In this document: positions 7,410 through 12,501 of the stretch, piece after piece
Numbering within the stretch: the stretch's first letter is position 1
Layout: each line of letters begins with the position of its first letter
Source of the DNA: Bacteroidales bacterium UBA6346
GTDB taxonomy: Bacteria > Bacteroidota > Bacteroidia > Bacteroidales > UBA932
DNA length: 12,501 bases
NCBI GenBank assembly: GCA_002438905.1
Contig: DJSA01000074.1
Location: forward strand, 1-12,501
Direction of reading: 5' to 3'
Translations under genes and position numbers: made by a program
Notes under the pieces: model-generated
What the model saw: the letters and a program-made list of their open reading frames with translations, nothing else
What the model was told of the DNA's origin: nothing
Database searches by the model: none

Positions 7410-8738
7410 ATGAAACAGGACATATCAATTTTTGAGCTTCTTCGGGAAGAGGAGGAGAGACAGACATCGGGACTTGAGCTCATAGCCTCTGAAAACTATG
7501 TCAGCAAGCAGGTGCTTGAAGCGCTTGGCTCAATCTGCACGAACAAATATGCTGAGGGCTATCCCAACGCGAGATATTACGGGGGCTGCGCCGTCATCGA
7601 CAAGATAGAGCAGCTTGCCATCGACCGTCTATGCCAGTTGTACGGGGCGGAATATGCAAATGTCCAGCCTCACTCCGGTGCCCAGGCGAACATGGCTGTG
7701 ATGATGGCCTGCCTAAAGCCGGGTGAAACATTCATGGGGCTCGACCTCGCGCACGGAGGGCACCTCACGCATGGCTCCCCAGTGAATATGTCCGGAATTC
7801 TCTACCACGCTGTGTCCTACGGCCTTGACGAGCGCACCGGCAAGATTGACTATGATGCTATGGAGGCAAAGGCTCTCGAAACCCGCCCGAAGCTCATCAT
7901 AGGCGGCGCCTCAGCCTATTCCCGTGAGTGGAACTATGCGAGGATGAGGGAGATAGCTGACAAGGTGGGAGCCATCCTTATGGTTGACATGGCGCACACA
8001 GCAGGCATCATTGCCGCCGGGCTGCTCAGCAATCCTGTTAAATACGCTCACATAGTGACTTCCACCACGCACAAGACCCTGCGCGGACCCCGAGGCGGAG
8101 TCATACTCATAGGCAAGGACTTCGACAATCCGTGGGGACTCAAGACCAATAAGGGCGAGGTCAAGAAGATGTCCCAGATAATTAACTCAACGGTTTTCCC
8201 GGGCGTTCAAGGTGGCCCGCTCGAACACTGCATCGCCGCCAAGGCCGTCGCCTTCTTCGAGGCACTGCAGCCTGAGTTCGTGGACTATCAGAAACAGGTG
8301 CTCGCCAATGCTTCCGCAATGTGCGAGGGCTTCATCCGCCGAGGCTACAAGATTGTCTCTGGCGGCACAGACAACCACCTGATGCTCATCGACCTGCGCA
8401 CCAAATTCCCTGATCTGACCGGCAAGATGGCCGAGAAGGAACTCGGCAAGGCGGACATCACCGTGAACAAGAACATGGTCCCGTTCGACTCCCGCACTCC
8501 GTTCTCCACCTCCGGTCTCCGCATAGGCACCCCGGCAGTCACGTCACGTGGCTTCGTGGAGAAGGACATGGAATGGATGGTCGAGCTCATCGACACCGTC
8601 CTTGACAACGCCGCCCGCCACCTCGACCTCATTGCAGGCAAGACCGACGAAGGCCGCTCCGACTACGAATCCGTTCTCAGCGCCGCTGCCGACAAGGTCC
8701 ACAAGATGACCCACGGCATGCCATTGAATAGGTGGTAG
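7410..8738 (+). CDS. glyA: Serine hydroxymethyltransferase
   Basis: 442 aa from the ATG at 7410 (MKQDISIFELLREEEERQ). The in-frame extension back to 7296 is rejected because it runs through the promoter boxes and has no family similarity. The PLP enzyme converts serine and tetrahydrofolate to glycine and methylene-tetrahydrofolate, the main source of cytosolic one-carbon units. Visible motifs are LELIASENYVS (22-32), the substrate and PLP region NKYAEGYPNARYYGG (45-59), QPHSGAQAN (86-94), VDMAHTAGI (192-200), and the PLP-lysine loop TSTTHKTLRGPRGG, with Lys222 forming the Schiff base. The length is slightly above the common 417-427 aa because of a C-terminal tail ending MPLNRW. It is divergent from the SpoU methyltransferase. 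No clear intrinsic terminator follows within 300 bp. Confidence 0.97.
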   Translation: MKQDISIFELLREEEERQTSGLELIASENYVSKQVLEALGSICTNKYAEGYPNARYYGGCAVIDKIEQLAIDRLCQLYGAEYANVQPHSGAQANMAVMMACLKPGETFMGLDLAHGGHLTHGSPVNMSGILYHAVSYGLDERTGKIDYDAMEAKALETRPKLIIGGASAYSREWNYARMREIADKVGAILMVDMAHTAGIIAAGLLSNPVKYAHIVTSTTHKTLRGPRGGVILIGKDFDNPWGLKTNKGEVKKMSQIINSTVFPGVQGGPLEHCIAAKAVAFFEALQPEFVDYQKQVLANASAMCEGFIRRGYKIVSGGTDNHLMLIDLRTKFPDLTGKMAEKELGKADITVNKNMVPFDSRTPFSTSGLRIGTPAVTSRGFVEKDMEWMVELIDTVLDNAARHLDLIAGKTDEGRSDYESVLSAAADKVHKMTHGMPLNRW

Positions 8739-8825
8739 CCCAGCCCCCTCCATATCAGATGCCCCGTTAGTCCGTCAAAGTCGCCTCCCCTAAGCATTTT
8801 GTAAGACTCCCCCCCCACATCTTCA

Positions 8826-8881
8826 ACCAAATTGCCGAAAATTTGGTGGATATTGACATTCTTGCGCAAAAAATTTGGTGG
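8826..8881. repeat. 12-bp direct repeat with an 8-bp inverted repeat
   Basis: AAAATTTGGTGG occurs at 8838-8849 and again at 8870-8881, 32 bp apart. The first copy also forms a perfect inverted repeat with the preceding ACCAAATT (8826-8833) across a 6-nt loop. Nothing resembling a U tract follows, so it is not a terminator. Its role is unknown. Confidence 0.5.
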
Positions 8882-8955
8882 GACTGATAGTAATGTGTAT
8901 TCAAAAATCTTGAGGTGTCAAACATCCGAAGCCTGCTGGCAATAGCATAGTCTTT

Positions 8956-8995
8956 ATCTGACATTCAATTATTGAAGGTTAAATGATCTGACATT
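8956..8995. repeat. 10-bp direct repeat 30 bp apart
   Basis: ATCTGACATT occurs at 8956-8965 and 8986-8995, with a 13-bp palindrome (TTCAAT-T-ATTGAA) between the copies. The near three-helical-turn spacing could suit a protein-binding site, but no promoter is visible nearby. Confidence 0.4.
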
Positions 8996-9016
8996 AGGTA
9001 ATTTGACGAGGCTTTT

Positions 9017-9055
9017 GGCTCATCAGGGCTTCCTATGTGGGAGACACCATGAGCC
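9017..9055. terminator. Hairpin just beyond the nitroreductase stop
   Basis: GGCTCAT (9017-9023) pairs perfectly with ATGAGCC (9049-9055). Inside, CTTCC pairs with GGGAG (one G-T wobble) around a 5-nt loop, leaving a symmetric 5x5 internal loop. It begins 7 nt after the nitroreductase stop codon on the minus strand and lies about 280 bp after glyA. No U tract follows in either direction, so it may protect a 3' end instead of terminating transcription. Confidence 0.35.
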
Positions 9056-9062
9056 CCCCCCG

Positions 9063-9623
9063 TTACCACCTGTCGTAGTGAATCTTCGTCGGATCCCACT
9101 TGTCCTTAGGCTGGAAGTCGCCGTCCGGATGGCCTACCGGAACCACGCAAAGAGGATGGATTTCGGACGGCAGGCCGAGGGCTTCGCGGACTATTTCCGT
9201 GCGCTCTCCGTCCGATGCCTCAGTCCACACAGCCCCGAGACCCATTGCCTCGGCGGCAAGAAGAAGGTTCTCCGTTGCCGCTGAGCAGTCATGCTTCCAG
9301 AATTTCTCGCTGACGGATGTATCTCCGCAAACTACGATGGCAAGCGAAGCCGTGTCAAGCCGAGCATACGGCATCTTCCCGGCCATAGACGAGAGTTCTT
9401 CCTTGTCCGTCACCACCACGAACCTCCACGGCTGCTTGTTCAGTGCGCTCGGCGCGGCCATTGCTGCCTTGAGCAGAGTCTCTACCTGCTTTTCCGAAAC
9501 CGGCTCGGAGGTGAACTTGCGCACGGACTTGCGTGCGAAGATGTTGTCCAGAACAGCGTCAGTGCTCTGAACTCCCGAATTGTTGCTGCATGATGTCATT
9601 GCGATAAATGTTGCGCCCGCCAC
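9063..9623 (-). CDS. Nitroreductase-family flavoprotein (5' end disrupted)
   Basis: 186 aa if read from the GTG at 9623; the next ATG is at 9599. The domain is complete: FMN-binding ARKSVRKF (30-37), MAAPSALNKQPWRFVVV (55-71), ENLLLAAEAMGLGAVWTEA (118-136), and the Bacteroidetes-like tail DKWDPTKIHYDRW. Such proteins use FMN and NAD(P)H to reduce nitro, quinone or similar compounds; the substrate is unknown. The N-terminus is odd. The hydrophobic segment and lipobox-like MTSC (Cys12) belong to a lipoprotein signal, but the charged start of that signal (ATG at 9651, MERFVK) is one base out of frame, at an A5 tract at 9633-9637. In the present frame a TAA lies at 9638-9636. The protein is therefore either made without a working signal or not made properly. 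A promoter lies upstream at 9750-9781. Confidence 0.85.
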   Translation of the reverse strand: MAGATFIAMTSCSNNSGVQSTDAVLDNIFARKSVRKFTSEPVSEKQVETLLKAAMAAPSALNKQPWRFVVVTDKEELSSMAGKMPYARLDTASLAIVVCGDTSVSEKFWKHDCSAATENLLLAAEAMGLGAVWTEASDGERTEIVREALGLPSEIHPLCVVPVGHPDGDFQPKDKWDPTKIHYDRW

Positions 9624-9651
9624 AGCGAGCAGTTTTTACAAATCGTTCCAT
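9624..9651 (-). pseudogene. Displaced start of the nitroreductase lipoprotein signal
   Basis: From the ATG at 9651, the minus strand reads MERFVK and then leaves the nitroreductase frame, ending after 31 codons. Removing one A from the A5 run (9637-9633) would join MERFVK directly to LLAVAGATFIAMTSC of the downstream frame. That gives a textbook lipoprotein signal, with Arg and Lys, a hydrophobic core and a Cys. This is what the sequence shows. Whether it is a real frameshift, a sequencing or assembly error, or slippage cannot be told here. Confidence 0.65.
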
Positions 9652-9749
9652 ATACCTATATGTATATGCCCATTCCCATGAATTTCGGACAGATATTACA
9701 CTTGCCAATACAAGAAATCCGAATATCCGGAGCGGAATTCGTGCGAAGG

Positions 9750-9781
9750 CAAAAATATGGATTCACTTTTAGAAAAGCAAA
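9750..9781 (-). promoter_or_regulatory. Promoter of the nitroreductase gene
   Basis: On the minus strand, TTTG (9781-9778), a 20-bp spacer and TATTTTTG (9757-9750) give an exact Bacteroidetes-type promoter. Transcription would start near 9743, about 92 nt before the ATG at 9651. The spacer contains the first of three CTTTTNNAAAAG palindromes (9766-9777), directly beside the -33 box, where a bound protein could block or assist the polymerase. Confidence 0.65.
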
Positions 9782-9850
9782 AAATGCGCGAATTTTCGCT
9801 TTTGCAAAAGTAAAAATTGTGTAAGAATAAACTTTTGTAAAAGTAAAAAT
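9766..9850. repeat. Three palindromes CTTTTNNAAAAG at exact 33-bp spacing
   Basis: Copies are at 9766-9777 (centre AG), 9799-9810 (centre GC) and 9832-9843 (centre GT). Start-to-start distance is 33 bp both times. Each is followed by a similar A-rich 7-mer: CAAAAAA, TAAAAAT and TAAAAAT. Copies 2 and 3 are identical over 19 bp except for one base. The array sits between the nitroreductase promoter, which overlaps copy 1, and groES, starting about 100 bp after copy 3. Regular spacing near three helical turns suggests operators on one face of the helix or phased A-tracts that bend the DNA. The binding protein is unknown. Confidence 0.7.
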
Positions 9851-9862
9851 GACAAATTGTCA
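9850..9862. promoter_or_regulatory. 13-bp palindrome upstream of groES
   Basis: TGACAA-A-TTGTCA is a perfect inverted repeat about 90 bp upstream of the groES ATG. It is not the CIRCE element bound by HrcA. A weak promoter candidate lies next to it: TTG at 9857-9859, then TCTCTTTG at 9881-9888 with one mismatch to TAnnTTTG. The palindrome could therefore be a heat-shock operator over the -33 region. This is inference from position only. Confidence 0.45.
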
Positions 9863-9950
9863 GTCTTTGTCCGGTGGCACTCTCTTTGTCGTTTCACAGC
9901 CCGCTCCACACGGGGCATTGTTGAAGTATAACACTTAAAATACTATAATT

Positions 9951-10217
9951 ATGATAAAGCCATTGGCAGATAGGGTGGTCGTTGAGCCTAAAGAGGCGGA
10001 GACCAAGACAGCTTCAGGACTCTATATTCCTGATACAGCGAAGGAAAAACCGCAGCAGGGAACCGTAATCGCGGTAGGACCGGGCACAAAGGACATAGCG
10101 ATGGAAGTTAAGGTCGGCGATGTTGTCCTTTATGGAAAATACGCCGGAACCGAAGTCACTTACGATGAGAAGAAATACCTCATTATGAAGCAGTCAGACA
10201 TTTTGGCAATCATTTAA
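9951..10217 (+). CDS. groES: Co-chaperonin GroES
   Basis: 88 aa, at the short end of the usual 88-97. The heptameric lid closes over the GroEL ring during ATP-driven protein folding in the cytoplasm. Visible features are the N-terminal strand IKPLADRVVVEPKEAE, the mobile loop TKTASGLYIPDTAKEKPQQG (18-37), with Leu-Tyr-Ile as the hydrophobic segment that contacts GroEL, and the core strands GTVIAVGPGT and VKVGDVVLYGKYAGTEV, ending ILAII. The ATG follows an A/T-rich leader with no Shine-Dalgarno sequence, normal for this phylum. groEL follows on the same strand, but after 142 bp and a terminator-like hairpin. Upstream lie the 33-bp palindrome array and the TGACAA palindrome. Confidence 0.98.
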   Translation: MIKPLADRVVVEPKEAETKTASGLYIPDTAKEKPQQGTVIAVGPGTKDIAMEVKVGDVVLYGKYAGTEVTYDEKKYLIMKQSDILAII

Positions 10218-10223
10218 GCATTT

Positions 10224-10266
10224 CTTCTCTGAAATTTTGGTGAGATTTCTCAGAAGTATTTTTTTT
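10224..10266 (+). terminator. Terminator-like attenuator between groES and groEL
   Basis: Arms CTTCTCTGAAAT (10224-10235) and ATTTCTCAGAAG (10245-10256) pair at 10 of 12 positions, with a 2x2 mismatch in the middle and a 9-nt loop. TA and then T8 (10259-10266) follow. It begins 7 nt after the groES stop. As an intrinsic terminator it would let only part of the transcripts reach groEL. The rest of the gap (10267-10359) holds a small hairpin CACAC-GGG-GTGTG (10294-10306) and an A-rich stretch before the groEL ATG. No canonical promoter is visible there, apart from a poor TTTG/TATTTTTT pair with a 17-bp spacer inside the hairpin itself. Confidence 0.65.
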
Positions 10267-10359
10267 ATGATAGATTCGCATTCGAAGAGGGAGCACACGG
10301 GGTGTGTCTGGCCGATGAGAAGGCGGATATGGACAAAAGGCAAACAAAAAATTTTAATT

Positions 10360-11988
10360 ATGGCAAAGGAAATAAAATTCAATATTGACGCCCGCGCACA
10401 GATGAAGGAAGGCGCAGATGCATTGGCAAACGCAGTGAAGGTGACACTCGGTCCGAAGGGTCGCAACGTTGTGATTGATAAGAAGTTCGGTGCTCCGCAG
10501 GTTACCAAGGACGGCGTTACCGTGGCAAAGGAAGTCGAGCTTGAGGATAGGTTCGCCAACATGGGTGCACAGATGGTCAAGGAAGTCGCTTCCAAGACTA
10601 ATGAGCAAGCCGGTGATGGTACAACCACTGCAACCGTTCTCGCACAAGCAATCATCAATGTCGGTCTGAAGAACGTCACGGCGGGCGCTAACCCTATGGA
10701 TCTCAAGAGGGGTATCGATAAGGCTGTTGCAGCCGTTGTGGCAAACCTCAAGGAGCAGTCACAGGAAGTGGGCGACAACTACGCCAAGATTGAGCAGGTC
10801 GGGACCATATCAGCCAACAATGACAGCTACATCGGCAAACTCATCGCCGATGCGATGTCCAAGGTGAAGAAGGACGGCGTGATCACCGTTGAGGAGGCTA
10901 AGGGCACCGAGACAGAGGTCAAGGTTGTAGAGGGCATGCAGTTCGACAGAGGATATATTTCTCCTTACTTCATGACCAACGGCGACAAGATGGAGGCTGT
11001 TCTCGACTCCCCGAGCATCCTCATCACTGACAAGAAGATTTCGACGATGAAGGATCTTCTCCCTATTCTCGAACCGATTGCAAGGGAAGGCAAATCACTT
11101 CTTATTATTGCCGAAGATGTTGATGGCGAGGCACTTACAACCCTCGTTGTGAACAAGCTTCGTGGAACATTGAAGATTGCGGCTGTCAAGGCTCCGGGCT
11201 TCGGTGACAGGAGGAAGGAGATGCTCCAGGACATCGCCACCCTTACGGGCGGTATCGTAGTGTCCGAAGAAAGGGGATTCACCCTTGAGAACTGCACACC
11301 TGATATGCTCGGACACGCCGAGAAGGTTGTCATCACCAAGGAGAACACCACAATCGTTAATGGTCAGGGCGACAAGGAGGCCATCACAGAGCGTGCTAAC
11401 CTTATTCGCAAACAGATTGAGGGAACTACTTCTGACTACGACCGCGAGAAACTCCAGGAGCGTCTGGGCAAACTCGCAGGCGGTGTAGCGGTGCTCTATG
11501 TGGGTGCAACTACCGAGGTTGAGATGAAAGAAAAGAAAGACCGTGTCGAGGACGCGCTCAACGCTACCCGTGCGGCTGTCGAGGAAGGAATTGTGCCGGG
11601 AGGCGGAGTCGCATACATCCGTGCAGCCGAGGCTCTTAAGAACCTCAAGGGTGACAACGAGGACGAGACCACCGGTATCCACATTGTGGCTGCGGCCATC
11701 GAGGAACCTCTCCGTCAGATTGCCGCGAACGCAGGTCTTGAGGGCAGCGTGATTGTCAACAAGATTCGCGAGGGTAAGGGTGACTTCGGATTCAACGCCC
11801 GCACCGAGGAATATGTGAACATGTTCGAGGCCGGCGTTATCGATCCGACCAAGGTTTCCCGCGTGGCTCTTGAGAACGCCGCTTCAGTAGCCGGAATGTT
11901 CCTCACCACCGAGTGCGCAATCGCCGACATTCCCGAGAAGGAAGCTCCTGCGATGCCGGCAGGCGCAGGTATGGGCGGCATGATGTAA
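10360..11988 (+). CDS. groEL: Chaperonin GroEL
   Basis: 542 aa from the ATG at 10360 (MAKEIKFNIDARAQMKEG). The open frame extends back to 10237, but that part crosses the hairpin and lacks family similarity. GroEL forms the double-ring chamber that refolds proteins with GroES. Family landmarks are present: VTLGPKGRNVVID (28-40), TKDGVTVAKE (49-58, Asp51), AGDGTTTATVLAQ (84-96, Asp86), the apical region around EGMQFDRGYISPYF (191-204), and EMKEKKDRVEDALNATRAAVEEG (388-410) carrying Asp398 for ATP hydrolysis. The C-terminus is GAGMGGMM, a Gly-Met tail. The codon pattern matches a highly expressed gene. Its mRNA 3' region contains a long stem-loop starting 6 nt after the stop, and an intrinsic terminator at 12129-12170. 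Confidence 0.98.
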   Translation: MAKEIKFNIDARAQMKEGADALANAVKVTLGPKGRNVVIDKKFGAPQVTKDGVTVAKEVELEDRFANMGAQMVKEVASKTNEQAGDGTTTATVLAQAIINVGLKNVTAGANPMDLKRGIDKAVAAVVANLKEQSQEVGDNYAKIEQVGTISANNDSYIGKLIADAMSKVKKDGVITVEEAKGTETEVKVVEGMQFDRGYISPYFMTNGDKMEAVLDSPSILITDKKISTMKDLLPILEPIAREGKSLLIIAEDVDGEALTTLVVNKLRGTLKIAAVKAPGFGDRRKEMLQDIATLTGGIVVSEERGFTLENCTPDMLGHAEKVVITKENTTIVNGQGDKEAITERANLIRKQIEGTTSDYDREKLQERLGKLAGGVAVLYVGATTEVEMKEKKDRVEDALNATRAAVEEGIVPGGGVAYIRAAEALKNLKGDNEDETTGIHIVAAAIEEPLRQIAANAGLEGSVIVNKIREGKGDFGFNARTEEYVNMFEAGVIDPTKVSRVALENAASVAGMFLTTECAIADIPEKEAPAMPAGAGMGGMM

Positions 11989-11993
11989 TGGGC

Positions 11994-12113
11994 GGAGTTG
12001 CCTAAACGGCATGCTTGCTTCGTTATCGGGATAGACATAATCCTTACAACCTAGAGGTTGCTCCGGTTATGTCTTCGCCTTGCGCCTTGCAATCGCACCG
12101 TTTATACAACTCC
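11994..12113 (-). repeat. Long stem-loop element, copy A (inverted relative to copy B)
   Basis: A 120-nt imperfect inverted repeat lies directly after groEL. The outer arms are GGAGTTG (11994-12000) with CAACTCC (12107-12113), AAACGG with CCGTTT, TGC with GCA and TTGC with GCAA. The 42-nt core (12033-12074) has an 8-bp stem AGACATAA/TTATGTCT, a 6x6 internal loop, a 5-bp stem CAACC/GGTTG and a 4-nt loop. Read on the minus strand, the core shares the internal loops CCGGAG and TAAGGA with copy B (CCGCAG and TGAGGA). On the plus strand it forms the 3' UTR of groEL. I do not recognise the family. Confidence 0.7.
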
Positions 12114-12128
12114 TTTATATAAGGTGCT

Positions 12129-12170
12129 AAAAAGGTGGCTGTCAAGTATTTTTCTGGCAGCCATCTTTTT
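12129..12170 (+). terminator. Intrinsic terminator of groESL
   Basis: Arms AAAAAGGTGGCTGTCA (12129-12144) and TGGCAGCCATCTTTTT (12155-12170) pair along all 16 positions with two G-U wobbles, around a 10-nt loop, ending in T5. The A5 on the other arm makes it potentially bidirectional. It lies about 140 nt after the groEL stop. Confidence 0.85.
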
Positions 12171-12184
12171 ATCGTAATTATTTG

Positions 12185-12192
12185 TACCTTTG
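12185..12192 (+). promoter_or_regulatory. -7 promoter box (TACCTTTG) downstream of groEL
   Basis: An exact TAnnTTTG box lies 14 bp after the groESL terminator. No TTTG is at the right distance upstream, because the terminator stem occupies that place. It would start a transcript near 12198 running into a second terminator at 12227-12262. Confidence 0.5.
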
Positions 12193-12197
12193 CAAAA

Positions 12198-12263
12198 GCA
12201 TACAGAGTCTCTGAATTAGTGACAAGAAAAGGCGCTTCGGTTTCCACCTGAAGTGCCTTTTTG
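12198..12263 (+). ncRNA. Candidate short RNA between a promoter box and a terminator
   Basis: Predicted from position alone: the start is inferred from TACCTTTG at 12185-12192 and the end from the intrinsic terminator at 12227-12262. The RNA would be about 65 nt, half of it terminator hairpin. It has no open frame of useful length and matches no RNA family that I know. It could equally be an attenuated leader for something beyond the window. Confidence 0.3.
12227..12262 (+). terminator. Second intrinsic terminator
   Basis: AAAAGGCGCTTCGG (12227-12240) pairs with CC-T-GAAGTGCCTTTT (12247-12261), with one bulged T and one G-U wobble, a 6-nt loop TTTCCA and a run of T5 at the end. The A-rich left arm makes it potentially bidirectional. 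Confidence 0.75.
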
Positions 12264-12293
12264 TAGATGAACTAATCGGGGTTAAGAAACATG

Positions 12294-12398
12294 AAAAAAA
12301 TGGAGTGCAAGGCTTGCGAAACTTTTCTAACCGCAGCAACCTTATGGTTGTGAGGATTAGAAAATGTTGAGCGAAACGCAGCAATCCGCTTTTTATTT
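12294..12398 (+). repeat. Long stem-loop element, copy B
   Basis: The 42-nt core (12323-12364) has an 8-bp stem TTTTCTAA/TTAGAAAA, a 6x6 internal loop (CCGCAG and TGAGGA), a 5-bp stem CAACC/GGTTG and a 4-nt loop TTAT. Every segment length is the same as in copy A. The flanks also correspond: TGCAAGGC begins 17 nt before the core in both copies, and AACGCAGCAA follows where copy A has AACGAAGCAA. Outer pairing is poorer here: A-rich 12294-12300 with T-rich 12390-12398, GGA with TCC, TGC with GCA. A 20-codon frame (12291-12353) overlaps it and is probably accidental. Confidence 0.65.
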
Positions 12399-12501
12399 AG
12401 AAACTGTTTTAATTTTTTGTTCAGTTATTTTGAGATGTATTTTTGAGTCAAATTTTTCGCTTCGCGCCACTTTTCTGCGTTCGGCAAAACAAACAAGTTT
12501 C
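12399..12501. other. AT-rich right edge without a recognisable gene
   Basis: About 100 bp of T-rich sequence follows copy B, with a near-palindrome around AAACTGTTT (12402-12410). No start codon leads into a sustained frame, and no promoter box TAnnTTTG is seen on the plus strand. It may be the upstream region or the end of a feature outside the window. Confidence 0.3.

Larger units (their letters stand above)
8739..9062. other. Gene-free spacer between glyA and the nitroreductase gene
   Basis: About 320 bp between two convergent genes. It has no RNA gene or transposase remnant that I recognise. It contains short direct and inverted repeats, two C8 tracts (8809-8816 and 9054-9061), a 13-bp palindrome TTCAAT-T-ATTGAA near 8964-8976, and a hairpin at 9017-9055. 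The middle is much richer in A+T than the flanking genes. A 65-codon minus-strand frame at 8767-8964 has no recognisable domain. It may be a decayed repeat element or simply spacer. Confidence 0.5.

Noticed and set aside
8767..8964. 65-codon minus-strand frame in the spacer
   Set aside because: No domain, no promoter box, and it runs through the C8 tract and repeats; probably chance.
9863..9950. CIRCE element (HrcA operator) before groES
   Set aside because: No TTAGCACTC-N9-GAGTGCTAA or close variant is present.
10237..10359. 41-residue N-terminal extension of GroEL
   Set aside because: It begins at a TTG inside the hairpin loop, and GroEL proteins start at MAKEI.
12044..12247. 67-codon minus-strand frame downstream of groEL
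   Set aside because: It runs through both terminators and half of stem-loop copy A, so it is unlikely to be translated.
12291..12353. 20-codon frame starting MKKMECKACETF
   Set aside because: It overlaps stem-loop copy B, whose pairing explains the sequence better; too short to support alone.
11994..12398. Stem-loops as integron attC sites
   Set aside because: The end boxes do not fit RYYYAAC and GTTRRRY, and the conserved part is the inner core, opposite to attC sites.
1..12501. CRISPR array, toxin-antitoxin, restriction or phage-defence system
   Set aside because: No regular repeat-spacer arrangement and no protein with such domains on either strand.

Overview
The window looks like the chromosome of a Bacteroidales member (Bacteroidota) with roughly 50-55% GC. 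Three things point that way: a TonB-dependent receptor with an N-terminal carboxypeptidase-regulatory-like domain next to DUF4876 and DUF6850 partners; promoters of the TTTG-N19/20-TAnnTTTG type with no Shine-Dalgarno sequences; and lipoprotein signals on enzymes such as GalM. A Rikenellaceae- or Cryptobacteroides-like host is possible, but the sequence alone does not settle it.

Layout. (1) 1-5199, minus strand: an outer-membrane locus read right to left, TonB-dependent receptor, DUF4876 lipoprotein, then a DUF6850 outer-membrane barrel that runs off the left edge. It has its own promoter just upstream of the receptor. (2) 5421-7287, minus: galM (lipoprotein aldose 1-epimerase) and a SpoU/TrmH-type RNA methyltransferase, probably co-transcribed as methyltransferase then galM. 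(3) 7410-8738, plus: glyA, divergent from the methyltransferase; both promoters lie in the 122-bp gap. (4) 8739-9062: gene-free spacer with short repeats and a hairpin. (5) 9063-9623, minus: a nitroreductase-family gene whose lipoprotein signal peptide is out of frame by one base in an A5 tract. (6) 9624-9950: control region between the nitroreductase and groES, holding three CTTTTNNAAAAG palindromes exactly 33 bp apart and a separate 13-bp palindrome. (7) 9951-11988, plus: groES and groEL, separated by an unusually long 142-bp gap containing a terminator-like hairpin plus T8. (8) 11989-12501: no protein gene that I can support, but dense structure: two inverted, diverged copies of a long stem-loop element around an intrinsic terminator, a TACCTTTG promoter box and a second intrinsic terminator.

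How it fits together. The housekeeping genes (glyA, groESL, methyltransferase, galM) are ordinary. The outer-membrane trio is a recurrent Bacteroidetes gene set of unknown substrate. No CRISPR array, transposase, phage gene or recognisable defence system is present. The most notable signal is the pair of 42-nt hairpin cores at 12033-12074 and 12323-12364. They share an identical inner stem and near-identical internal loops, while the outer stem differs in sequence on both arms and still pairs perfectly. That pattern suggests selection on a folded RNA or DNA element.
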